Assembly: GCF_964340395.1 (NCBI RefSeq)
Contig: NC_135551.1
Coordinates: 23,752,003 to 23,816,002, forward strand
Origin: Glandiceps talaboti
Lineage: Eukaryota; Hemichordata; Enteropneusta; Spengelidae
Length of the DNA: 64,000 nucleotides
Direction: 5' to 3'
Below, one piece after another: positions 52,501-63,199 of the stretch. The notes under the pieces are model-generated. The model was given only the letters and a program-made list of their open reading frames with translations, was not told the DNA's origin and made no database searches. Made by a program: the position numbers and the translations under genes. The stretch's first letter is position 1, and the number at the start of each line of letters is the position of its first letter.

Positions 52501-55500
52501 TCATCTATGACCCTTCACTTCAAAAATTGTGGGTCAGGTCAAAATAATGTGTGTCAAATGACCCAAAAAAAACCTCTGGCTGCAACACTGGTACTGTACA
52601 CACAAAGGTATGACTAATGTAGCTACATTTTTGTATATAATATAAAACTGAAGTCATGTATGGAGTTTTATGGATACTGCAATGATGTCCCTGTTAATGT
52701 TTGTAAGTTAATAAAAACTAATACCAACTATAGAATATATATTTACATGAATCATATGCACTTCCATGTGCAAGGCCAGTGTCTCTGCTGAGGTTTGGGA
52801 AACCTGCTTAAGCAGGGTGGGGTTTGGGATCTGGTAAATTTTGTATGAATTTTGTTGAGGAACCATGGGAAACCAGACAGACATTATCATTTCCTACCCA
52901 GAACAAAAAACACTGAAGTTACTATAAATGAGTTTAAAGTAATGGAAAATTACACCACTTTGACTACAACTGCCCTTCGTCACCTTATTGAAACTTACTG
53001 GTCTTTTTCTTTTCAGCCGAAATAGTTCATTTCCCTTGTCTTCTCCTTTCTTGATGTGTATAATATCATTATCACTGACCATCTCCATGCCAACATCCTC
53101 TTCCATTGTTCTAGTGCTATCAAACTGAGCAATGTTAGGCTTTACATGCTTTGCAGGGGAGCTTGATTTTTTAGCAGCAAGCATTGCAGTCAAGTCAATT
53201 GGACCCTTTCCACTTACATCAATGTTTGCAGCTGCACCCACGGTTTCCATTCCATTAGAAGATTTGGATTGTTCCGCCTCCATGGAACTTCCAGTTTGTT
53301 CTCCTTCTGGGGACTTCATGGCAGTATCAAAATCTCCCAGAACTTCAAACATATCATCTGTTGTGTGCAGCACTTTGTCTAAAAGTGGTAAACTAGATGC
53401 TACTAAAATGCGCTGGAAGTCCATACCAGTCATAGCACTTATACCACCATTGATACTAAACAGAAAACAAACCATAATTTAAGTATTAATTAATTAATTA
53501 ACTTTGTATGTACTTAATTAGCATGACTTGTGTTGCTCTGAGACAACCGTCTCTTGTAAGTGCCTTATTCAATGTCATTAGAAAGACAAAAGATTGTACA
53601 GTTTGGCCACGAGAGGTTCTCTATCAAAGCAGACTTTCTACCACAACTGTAAGTGACAACCATTTACAATATACAGTACAAAATGTAGCCTACTTTTAAA
53701 ATCACTCTTTCACAATATTTCATGGCAAATGTCTATGGATTTCTCAAACTATATAAATAGCTAAACATTTATGCTTTTTCCATTTCACAGGTTGTGTTCG
53801 AGAAACCCATAAAGTTCTTTTCTATCATGCCAATTCTGGCGATTACTTCTGCTGGTGGAGGGAGGTGGTGGGTGTACCCATCATGGTCAGCCTTAGTAGA
53901 AATATGCCATCAATGCAAAAGATTAAGGTCTTTTTTTATCAATTCAGTGAATTCACTTCTTCTGCTGGGGGGAGGGGGGGGAGACGACCAGTGGTTAGCC
54001 CTATTAGAAATAAGCCATTAATACAAGTGATAACTAAAGTAGTTCTTTTCTAGCAATACTGTACCATCTGTGATCAGCTTTAGTAGAAGTAAGCCATCAC
54101 TCAATACAACAAACCCAAAAACATATTTTAGATCTCTTTTGACCAAAAGTCAAAACACCATTTTAAACCATCCATTTTTCAGTAGGCCATGTTTTGAATA
54201 GCTACCTTGGGATCTGCCATGCATAGTTCTCAAATTCTTCCAAAGATGTTTGCATATTTTTCAGTTCAATTATCTGCATCAAAGACAGAAAGGTCGGAAC
54301 AGAATTAATGGAATCAATAGTAACAATATTAAACTTGAAATAACTTACAAATAATATTTTCTGCCTAAAGCTAACTAAAATGATTAAAGAGTTGACATTA
54401 AAATTTAGAAGACACGCAGTTAATTATGTAATTTTAAAATGTATGACTAAAAACCATTACGTTAATCTAGCATAACGTGAATATTGACATATGACGTATT
54501 CTGATGCTTAAAGTGGCCATATGAATGACAAGTGGGTATTTAGTTTGGATTTTAAATTTATTAAACAACTCTACAATGCTTTCCTACTTGAAAATGCAAT
54601 GTGAAACAGTAACGACCAAGTCTGTGTTTGTAACTCAATAAATTTAAGAAAGTTAAAAAGTGTATACTGTAAATAGTTTGTTATTGTACATACAATAACA
54701 AAACATTTTCACATTTTCTTAATGTTTTGCACCTTATTGAGTTACAAACAAGGGATTTAGTATATGTTGTTTCACAGTGATTTTCCAAGGATGATAACAT
54801 AGTAAAGTAGTTTTAAAAATCCAACAGATACCCATTTGTTATTCATAGTGCCACTTTTAAGCACAATGGATAACATAACATGGATTTTAATTACATACTA
54901 AAATATGTCAACAAACCATTTTTTATACTATGCCTGAATACCACAAACATGTATAAGTTCTGCTAAATCCAAGTGGCCTTTACAGTGTACTTTTAAAGTG
55001 GCCGTATGGATGAGGATTCAGTATTTATTTTGGATTTTTAATTTATGGATGAGGATTCAGTATTTATTTTGGATTTTTAATTTATAAAAACAATTTATCA
55101 TGGCTTTCTACTTGACAAATCATATGCCAAATACTTGTTTGTTAGTCAATACATTGCAAAAGCACAGTAAGTGTGTAAAGTGTTTTGTCAGAGTACGTAC
55201 GATAACAAACTTTTGACATATTTTTCTAAAACTTTTTTAAATGTATTTAGTTACAAACACACTGAGACTTGGTCTATGTTGTTTCACGTTGATTTTTAAA
55301 GTAGGAAGCCATGATAAAATTGTATAATAAATTCAAAATTTAAAATAAATACCAAATCCTCATCCATATGGCCACTTTAAAAGATGAACGAGATTTTCAT
55401 TCTCCTATTTATCTTATATAGTAAGTAAACACACAGACAAATGACTCCTTCAGTGAAAAATAACTGTATAATCAATTTTATACTTCCATGCTTAAACACA

Positions 55501-56860
55501 AAGAGTACAAAACAAACCTGAAGTGTGGCACCTTCTGATAAAATCAAAGTTCTACAGTTCTGTAACCACATCCCACCAGTGATTTCATTTCCCTTGTAAA
55601 CTGTTAACATCTCTGGTTTGTTGATTCTGACGATGTCGACCGATGACTTTGATATGACACAAAGAATAGGGAGGGAGGGATGCCATAATAATCCTAGAAG
55701 TGTAGATAGGAAAATATAAATGGTTTGAATACATGTATGTATGTATGTATGTATGTATGTATGTATGTATGTATGTATGTATGTATGTATGTATCTATGC
55801 ATGCATGTATGTATACATGTATTGGGTATTTCCCAATAATTTAAATTTCTTACAATACTTTCTCATCTTTATTTATGACCATCTGACATACATGGCTGCT
55901 ATGGTAACCTTTGTAGTAGGACACAGATGGCAATTCTGTGAAAGGTCACATATGCATTCACTTATTTCCGGAAGGCAACAAACACCACCATTGCCTACAG
56001 AAAGGAAATCAGCTCTGCATGCTTTTGATCATTTACTTTCTATACTATAGGAACATTTTTTCATTTCAAAACAACTGTTTACTGAATGCTTCAAATCTAT
56101 AAACTTGTGATGTCATATACAGTTTTCCATGTTATTCTTTTATTGTCACTATTGAATAATTAAAATTTGGAGTTTAACACATGCTAATTTCTATCATTAA
56201 AATACAGATATCACAAATTTGGATCAGGATGTCAAAAATGTAGAATTCTGTATACAAACCTTGAGCCACGGCAGTTTTCTCGATTTCTTGTACCACCTTT
56301 AGTTCAACATCAGGAACACTATCATGGAGAACAAACAGACTAATAATTAATTGAATCTATTAAGTTTTTCAATCCCATTTAAATATCACCCATAACAATT
56401 TTTAGTGTAAAAACTCATCTACTTTTAATTGAATATGGGTTACAGAATTTTCTTGGCTAAAACCCCCACTGTATGTTTGGTCTGAAAGTCTGAAAACATG
56501 TATGTCAAATGTCAAAGTAAATCAAAATAAAGTAATCCTTGCATTTTGAACTCTGGCAATCAATTGCAAGGTCTTGATTTAATATTATAGTTGCAAACTT
56601 GACCCTATGGTCCATGACATGTAATATGATATTAATGACATACATATATTATGGCGGAGTGGTGAGCTCATACACCTCAAATCACTGCAGATTGGTTTCA
56701 AAAACCTGCTCATACTGGCTGGGTTTGATTAAAAAGTAACCAGATATGTATGTCAGAAGGGGGCGTTGCTCAGTTTGACCCATAACCAAACAATGCAGGT
56801 TTTCCTAAGCACTGTAGTTTCCTCATACAGATACACATTTGCTTTCAAGCTAGTGCTGTA

Positions 56861-56899
<39 letters not shown>

Positions 56900-59800
56900 C
56901 TTTATTTATACTGGATAGTTCGTTAAGTATATAAACACTTGTCTACCAAGAAGTCCAGTGAGGGCCATCCCTCGTAGGTTCAGTATTTATGCATGAGGAA
57001 ACCGGAGTACTAGGGGAAAAACCTGCATTGTCCAGTAGAGTCAAACTGAATGACGCTCTTCTTACTTACAGTGTGGTAAATTTAATCGAACCCTGAATGG
57101 GGTTCAAACCCCGACCGCAGTGTTAAATGCAAAGTGGTTTAACCACTCGGCCACCGACAACCCTAGGTTAGGTCCTCATAGGTATAGGAATGAGGTGACA
57201 CTCTGGATTTGTACCAATTTGTACCAATAGCCTTTGTTCAAATTACATGTACATGTATGTCCCAGTTAACAAGCTAATAATATAGGCAAGAGTAATTAAA
57301 GAGTCTAATGTATGGTATTTTCTAAAAACTTGCACTAGCTTTAAAATTGAGGTGTTATTTTTTCATCTGACAACAAAAAATATTCACTGAAAATTGTTAC
57401 TAATAACAAATTAGACATTTTATATGATAGTTAGAGGTCTATCTTATCTGTATGAAGTACATTAATAAGTTAAACTCATTGGGGTGCTGAATATTGGATG
57501 TAGACCTAAAAATCAATTTGATTGGCTATACAATACACCATACTATGTGCACAGCCCCACCAATTTGTTACTCATAGGTGATTCAATACTGTAAAGTGTG
57601 TACGATATTTTGATTAAATTAATATCATAACTAGGCAAAGCCCATAAGCTCGTGCAGGGTAGATTCATTTGTGACCGGCTGCCTGGGCCAGGGTTCGTAC
57701 ACTTGATTTGGGTCATTTTCCAGGGGTGTTGACCATCAAAATTTATTTTATTGAATGACATCTAATTCTCTGACATAGACGAGAAGTAAAGAAAGTCAAC
57801 ACTCTATGCAGTTGTTGGTTTCAAAAACCATCATAGCCATTAGATTAATATTGTTCATTTTCAATCAGCCAACTAACCATAGACCCTTCATGCGCATGCG
57901 TAGTCACTGCGCACCGCAATGCATCCCTGGGAGAACCACCTAATTTTTTCGCATAGTATATACGGCGCGCATGCGTACTAGTCATTGAGCCGCTACACGG
58001 CAGCTTTGCTGCCACTGTGCGAGCTATTATATCTTACAAAATATATTCCAAATAAATGTTCCAGTTGCAGCTGGTTCAGCCTTAAATGAGTGTATTTGTA
58101 TTTGGTTCTCACCATCCTGCTACACTCCAAATTTTGATCTTGTCGTCAAACTGCACAGCTAAATAACACAGATAGTTCTCTGAGTCAGCACTCCAAGCTG
58201 CTCCAACAATGCCACTATAATGTTAACACAAATATAAAGTTAAATTTCTATTTTTAAAAAAAGGAGGAGAAATAAAGCTGTAAAAACATTAAAGTGGAAC
58301 ACCACTCTGAGATATAAAATGATCTTCACAAACTTTGGGCTCTCTAGAGGCATTTCATCAAATTCATGATTTCAGATCACATATTACATTTTGCTCTATT
58401 GCCAAGAAATACCAAATTGAAACTGTTCTTCATATCTATTGTTCTTTAAATTGTAAACTGCTGCCTCATGGATATGACTACTTTTAAGATGAACAATGCA
58501 TATGCCTGACTATTTGAAGGAAATTAAGCACCTTCGAATCATGAATATCAACGTTCATCTCACCAATAATTTATGTCTGCTAAGACCTAGTCGGCAAGTC
58601 TACCACCGAACGAACAAGAGATGTTAAAAAAAGAGTTTCAATTTGGTGTTTCCTGGCATTCAGGTGAAATTTACGTGATGCAAAATCATGCAATGATTCT
58701 CCAGATCTTAAAGTTTATGAAAATTCCTTTTATTTCCTGATGTAGCATCCCCATTTGAACATAGAAATACAAATTCTTTCATCTAAGTTGTGAATTCTAT
58801 TGATAGTACAAGTACATGTATGATGTACCAGCAATTCTGTCAAGCAACTTGCTGCAAGTCTTGTAATTGCTATCACAAGGGATTTTCCATCTAATTCTCA
58901 AGGTTAGATGAAAGTATTAAAACTACTTTGTCATGTGTAAGAATAGAATGCATTCACAATAAGCTGATGGATGGGAAATACCCTTAGCTATTCAATGTCC
59001 TATTATATGATCACGCCTGACTCAATTGATAAGGGGGTTACCCACAACTGACAAACACCTTTTGTATACAATATTTTCAAGGCCACACAGTGTATAGCAA
59101 AGTTAGCTAGGGTATGCAAAGGGCATCATAATGAGACATATATACAAAGCTAGCATTAATTTTAGTTTTGAGGTATTTTTTTACCTTTTGTAATTATTCA
59201 GGGGGTTTAAACACATATCTAAAACGACAATTCCAGCTGTACAAACTCAAATAGACAGAGTGGTGCAGATCAGCAGTGTGAAGTTGGGCAAATTTATCTG
59301 CTAAATTATGCCTCATTCGCCAAAAATTCAGACATTTGCTAACTTGAACATTAATTATAATAATAATGTTGGTTTCTTATATAGCGCTTTCCCACACCGT
59401 GCTCAAAGCGCTTTACAATTATGACCCCCTTCTGACTCAAAAAATGTTCAAAGTATCACAATCCTGTCATAAAATGGTAAAAATTAGTGATGCAATGCAA
59501 ATTTTTAAACATATAAAATGGTATAATGGTAAGATCGGGCTGAAAATGTGAGCAAGATCTCAGTCATACCCATATACTACCCATTTCAAAATGTTAGTGC
59601 TGAAATGTGATGATGTAGTCAGTTTAGGGAGTTCCTCTATACATCAAAGGCCAACAATACATATTACATCATCCTATATTTACTATTAACTAGAGGGTTA
59701 CCCTAGGGAAAGTAACTTCCACAAATGCAACTCAAGACCTGATATGTACACATACAGAAGATGATATTTAGATTTTTTATTCTGTATACTTATACTTACA

Positions 59801-62086
59801 CAAGAGTTACACAGCTATAAATGTATATTTGTCTGAAATATATCATAACATTATGTAAAGTGCCTCTTGTTATGCTAAGAATGTAATGATAGAGTACAGT
59901 GAAATTACTACAGCATGTGTTGCTAAGTTACACTGTTTTCTTTAACGCTGATGTCTCAGGAAAACATGGAGTAGAAAAGAATGTGCTAACGTCTCATTTA
60001 TAGTTCTGAGGTTATTTCCAGAATAGTCACAGTCTTGTAGGTGTATCGCTACAGGTATGCAATGTCACCCTTGAAAGAAATGACATCACTTGGCATCTGG
60101 GAAGTCCCCTTTGAAGTGTGGTAGTTGAATATTTAGGGTACCCTCTAGTGAAAACTGTAATATAGTATAATATACCATCTTTTATGTATTGTTTTATGAT
60201 GTTTTCTGAATAGTCAATGTGTTGTAGGTGTATCGCTACAGGTATGCAATGTCACCCTTGAAAGAAATGACATCATTGGGCATCTGGGAAGTCCCCTTTG
60301 AATTGTGGTAGTTGAATATTTAGGGTACCCTCTAGTGAAAACTGTACTATAGTATAGTATGCCATCTTTTATGTATTGTTTTATGATATTTCCAGATTAG
60401 TCAATGTCTTGTAGTGCAGAGCTACAGGTATGCAATGTCACCCTTGAAAGAAATGACATCATTGGACATCTGGGAAGTTCCCTCTGAAGTGTGGTATTTG
60501 AATTGTCAGGGTACCCTATAGTGAAAACTGTACTATAGTATAACATACCATGTATTGTTGACTAGGGGATTTCCCTGGAGGGAAAGTACCTTTATTAAAT
60601 TATGTTGGGTGAGGGGTCCCATGGACTGTACATGTATAGCCACCTGTCAAGTTTTTTACGGAAAAGACTAGACATTTGATAACACAATTGCATTACACTG
60701 TACAGTAAGAGAAGAAACACAAGTAAACAATTACATATAAATTAGAAAAGATAGAAGCAAAGTCTGCTATCTGTTTGCAAAAAAATCATGCATGAAATAA
60801 ATCAACAATATCATTGATAAGGTGAAGAAAACAATAATTATGTGTTTCTGATAACATGGTCTCAAAAAGTAGGGTAGGTAAGTCGAGATTATATTTATTT
60901 TGTTTTATCTTTTTAATTGTTTTTATTTTGAAAATATTGCTTCGACCCATATCGAAACCAAATGAATTGTTGGTCAGAATACCACTGGTCAGAAAACCCC
61001 TTCTAAGATAGTTTGATAAAATTTGTACAGGCTTCAATGGGGAAAGAAAACACAATTGCATGAAGGGGTTAAGAAGACAAGAAATTTATCTTTTTTAGGG
61101 TTGGCAATTAAACAAGGGTTGGTTGGTTATCCGAAACACAAATTTTTTCATATTTTGCCTTAGTACTAAAATATTAACCAATAAACACAACATAATTTTA
61201 ATAAGCTGAGTGCTTTCGACTGCAACTAGTCAGTCTTGTTCACTTCGTGTTAGATTGCACTGTTTATGATCACGCTGACCATCACGAAATGAGGTGATCA
61301 CGGAGAATGCTCCCATAGATCTTATCATTGATATTTTATTGATACACCAGTACTGATGCCATCATTACAAAATATGACATTCTCATACAGTTCTTACCCG
61401 TCAAATTCACCCAATGTCACAGAGTCTTCATAGGATAGATTACTATCAAAACAAGTAAATGGTTTCAAGTGTACAGCACTGCCATCAGTCCATACCAAAC
61501 CATACACTGGATGTACAGCTGTAGTGTAAGTACATTACAATGTCACAATGTATTTTGAAAATATCCATCTGAATCATAATATTCTCTAGTCCTGCTGACT
61601 GCAGACAAGAGTAAGTTGAGAATCGATTCTGACATTGTCCCTTTGGAAATGGGGAAAGTGTTAGAATCAAATCCCAACTTACTCTGCTTTCAGCAGGACT
61701 ATTAATATACATACTGATACTGATGCACCTAGTTACCTTACTGAAATGTTCAATCTTTCCAACCAAATTCATCTTCATAACGCAAGACAAAAATCCATCC
61801 CTACAGTTAAAACTGAATATGGGGAAACTGGCATTTCACTATAGCGGTGCTGTTCTATGGAACAATTTACCCCCATTCATAAGATCAGCTCTGAACTTAT
61901 CAATATTTAAAAGATATCTTAAGAATGTAGTCTGGTAATGTGGGTGGATATCTTTTAAAGTAAACCTGTGCGTCTGTTTATCCAATTTTTTTTCTTTTCT
62001 TTTTCCTGTGTACGTAATCTTTCAACAGGTTCCATTGCCAGAACAGTGCTAATGCACTGAAATGGAGTCTGTATATGAAAGATTAA

Positions 62087-62141
<55 letters not shown>

Positions 62142-62754
62142 ATATCAATAAAAGTTGTGGTTTTTTAAACACCAGGGGTATACAATAAAGTCATCGATGT
62201 ATCAGGGGAGATATTGAGATATCCGTCCCTGATAAAATGTGGCATCAAAGCAAGTGTCATGATTAAAACTTGTATGCTTAGATACTAGTATGAGCACACA
62301 AAAAATCCCGGGACGGTCATATATAGTACTAAACGAGTGAGCGAGGGTGTGTGAGATGATCCTTGTCATGCTTGCAGACGGAACACTAGTCCTGCTTGCA
62401 TACGGAGTAAGTCGTCTGGTTCCTTCCTTCTCTGTTGAGGGTCGTGTTAGTAATAGAGACCCGTACACCGTCTGTAAGCAGGACTAACGGAACTCGAATC
62501 TAACAATGTCACTTGCCATTGGAAGGATTGGGACCATGGATGACCCGAACACCATAAGTACAGTGTCTTACATTTTATCGGGCGATAAATGTAGTGCAGG
62601 CAACCTCTTTTACGTCGTGTACTCCTATATATACTCTACATTTAGAGGTGTGTATACGGCCAAAATGTCAAAATAGTGTAACTTACGAAAAAATCTTACC
62701 TTGACGAAGAGTGTTTAATTTCGTTCTTCGAAGACTTCCACGACCTAGCTCCAT
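46548..62754 (-). CDS. WDCP: WD repeat and coiled-coil containing protein orthologue, 13 exons
   Basis: Exons (minus, 5' to 3'): 62,754-62,700; 61,518-61,398; 58,214-58,113; 56,318-56,260; 55,693-55,518; 54,273-54,206; 53,455-52,999; 51,721-51,590; 50,610-50,515; 49,579-49,414; 48,668-48,504; 47,788-47,660; 46,672-46,548. All introns are GT-AG and the phases close at 1,851 nt (616 aa). The start (MELGRGSLRRTKLNTLRQ, then AVHPVYGLVWTDG) and the end (VLSADNFGYIPLTF) closely match my memory of human WDCP/C2orf44. The N-terminal third is WD40-like (GAAWSADSE, KIKIWSVAG, GLLWHP). Exon 7 has a Ser/Glu-rich variable loop. Human WDCP is about 720 aa with a coiled coil before the C-terminal part; I find no such exon here. 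It binds HCK in mammals; the core role is unclear. Confidence 0.9.
46966..47545. repeat. Dispersed repeat family, diverged copy in WDCP intron 12
   Basis: Shares ATATGGTCATTCCAAGTCATGACAA, TGCTCAAAATG and the end TTTCCTCAGCTGAATGAAGAAAAG with the copy at 44,430. A (GTAT)n tract (47,382-47,472) with a GTAC-rich centre is inserted. Confidence 0.5.
48789..49240. repeat. Partial foldback-family arm and 28-bp minisatellite in WDCP intron 10
   Basis: GCTTAAAGTGACCATATGG at 48,789 matches the terminal repeat of the elements in intron 5. At about 49,009-49,115 four units of CAATATGGCxxxCxATTAxTGCxTTT follow. Confidence 0.55.
51096..51395. repeat. Dispersed repeat family, copy in WDCP intron 8
   Basis: Same order of landmarks as 44,430-44,895: ATACCCTGGTCATTCTACGTCACGACAA, then TTGACCTAAAGG, CCCCTTAGGTCACTC and TTTTCCTTGGCTGAATGAAG. 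Confidence 0.7.
53812..54115. repeat. Tandem repeat of about 120 bp, three copies, in WDCP intron 6
   Basis: Units contain CTTCTGCTGGxGGxAGG, a CAGxxTTAGTAGAAxTAxGCCATCA segment and an AAGxTCTTTT segment. G-rich runs vary in length between units. Confidence 0.75.
54505..54863. mobile_element. Foldback element 1 in WDCP intron 5
   Basis: Ends are TGCTTAAAGTGGCCATATGAAT and its inverted partner ATTCATAGTGCCACTTTTAAGCA. Inverted similarity continues inward through GTGAAACA and GTTTGTAACTCAATAA to an axis near 54,690, so nearly the whole 359 bp can fold. No coding capacity; a non-autonomous DNA element is the likely nature. Confidence 0.8.
54990..55383. mobile_element. Foldback element 2 in WDCP intron 5
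   Basis: Same family as element 1: CTTTTAAAGTGGCCGTATGG at the left and the inverted partner CCATATGGCCACTTTAAAAG at the right, with matching GGATGAGGATT, GTATTTATTTT and TCATGGCTTxCTACTT blocks. A 40-bp segment of the left arm is tandemly doubled (55,004-55,084). It ends 135 bp before the donor of exon 5. Confidence 0.82.
55733..55815. repeat. (ATGT)n microsatellite
   Basis: About 80 bp of ATGT beginning 40 bp upstream of the exon 5 acceptor on the minus strand, in WDCP intron 4. Confidence 0.97.
56863..57164 (-). mobile_element. tRNA-derived SINE in WDCP intron 3
   Basis: On the minus strand the head has a pol III A box, TGGCCGAGTGG (57,153-57,143), and a B box, GGTTTGAACCC (about 57,110-57,100), about 40 bp apart, like a tRNA-Ser/Leu-derived promoter. 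A conserved-looking core follows (TAGTACTCCGGTTTCCTC on that strand), then an AATAAA-like end and an (ATT)n tail at 56,899-56,863. Total about 300 bp. The tail type resembles that of the LINE at the right edge, a possible source of its enzymes. Confidence 0.82.
58280..58765. mobile_element. Imperfect foldback in WDCP intron 2
   Basis: AAATACCAAATTGAAACTG at about 58,407 is inverted against AGTTTCAATTTGGTGTTTCC at about 58,635; weaker inverted similarity extends outward on both sides. Non-coding. Confidence 0.5.
59340..59425 (-). repeat. SINE/LINE 3'-end fragment
   Basis: (AAT)n followed by TATATAGCGCTTTCCCACACC and GCTCAAAGCGCTTTACAA. Read on the minus strand this is a repeat tail of a type I have seen in many animal genomes, ending in (ATT)n. 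Confidence 0.55.
60025..60560. repeat. 187-bp tandem repeat, three copies, in WDCP intron 2
   Basis: GCTACAGGTATGCAATGTCAC starts at about 60,048, 60,235 and 60,421. Units are highly similar (ATGACATC, CATCTGGGAAGT, GGGTACCCT blocks), so the duplication is fairly recent. Confidence 0.95.
60835..61180. repeat. Dispersed repeat, second copy of 39,285-39,740
   Basis: Shares GATAACATG, GTAGGGTAGG, TTATTTTGTTTTAT, CCGAAACACA and ATTTTGCCTTA in the same order. Confidence 0.65.
61690..62143 (+). mobile_element. LINE 3'-end fragment with (AAAT)n tail in WDCP intron 1
   Basis: The plus strand encodes APSYLTEMFNLSNQIH and, after a frameshift near 61,815, FHYSGAVLWNNLPPFIRSAL and FKRYLKN, the usual C-terminus of a LINE reverse-transcriptase protein. 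A stop, a short 3' UTR and (AAAT)n at 62,088-62,143 follow. It is antisense to the host gene. Confidence 0.8.
62388..62487. repeat. Inverted repeat pair
   Basis: AGTCCTGCTTGCATACGG (about 62,389) and CCGTCTGTAAGCAGGACTA (about 62,469) are inverted partners with two mismatches, about 65 bp apart, in WDCP intron 1 close to exon 1. Confidence 0.7.
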
Positions 62755-62759
62755 CGTTG

Positions 62760-62930
62760 TCGATCGCAAAATGTAAAATGCACTACACGGCAGAAACGAT
62801 ATGGGTCTCTGTTTTGTATACGTGTAGTGGGTATTTCCCGCCACGTTACGTCAAACAAGCAAGAGTTCATGAAGTTCACGTCTTTCTCATGCTCGTTGAA
62901 TGGAAGCTGCCATCTTGATTTCAAGTCAGG
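62760..62930 (-). promoter_or_regulatory. WDCP: Probable WDCP promoter
   Basis: Upstream of the WDCP ATG lie an E2F-like TTTCCCGCC (62,834-62,842), a CRE-like TTACGTCAA (62,846-62,854) and a YY1-like motif reading CAAGATGGC on the gene strand (62,917-62,909). No TATA box seen. This cluster fits a broadly expressed gene. The transcription start is not fixed. Confidence 0.45.
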
Positions 62931-63199
62931 CGTTGATTGGCTCATCGACAAGGACAGCGCCCTCATTACAACAGTAATAGACCACTTTGTTTTTACCACT
63001 TGGGTCGCTATCAATCGTAATAACTGAATAAAGACACCTGGAATTCTTCATTCCTTTCCTTATTCATTCATCCCATAATATATTTCATTCCTATCATTTT
63101 ATAATTACATTTACCTTCCAAACACAAAAGGCAGACTGCAATTCAATATTCCGAAACTCTAAAGTGGAAACGGACGATAATAGTAATGTAATAAACAAC

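Noticed and set aside
57095-57165. Genuine tRNA gene on the minus strand
   Set aside because: A and B boxes are present but the flanking stem does not pair into a clean cloverleaf and a SINE core and (ATT)n tail follow; called a SINE.
62827-63027. Divergent plus-strand gene sharing the WDCP promoter
   Set aside because: The 66-codon frame has no recognisable domain and overlaps the motif cluster; no donor or further exon seen.
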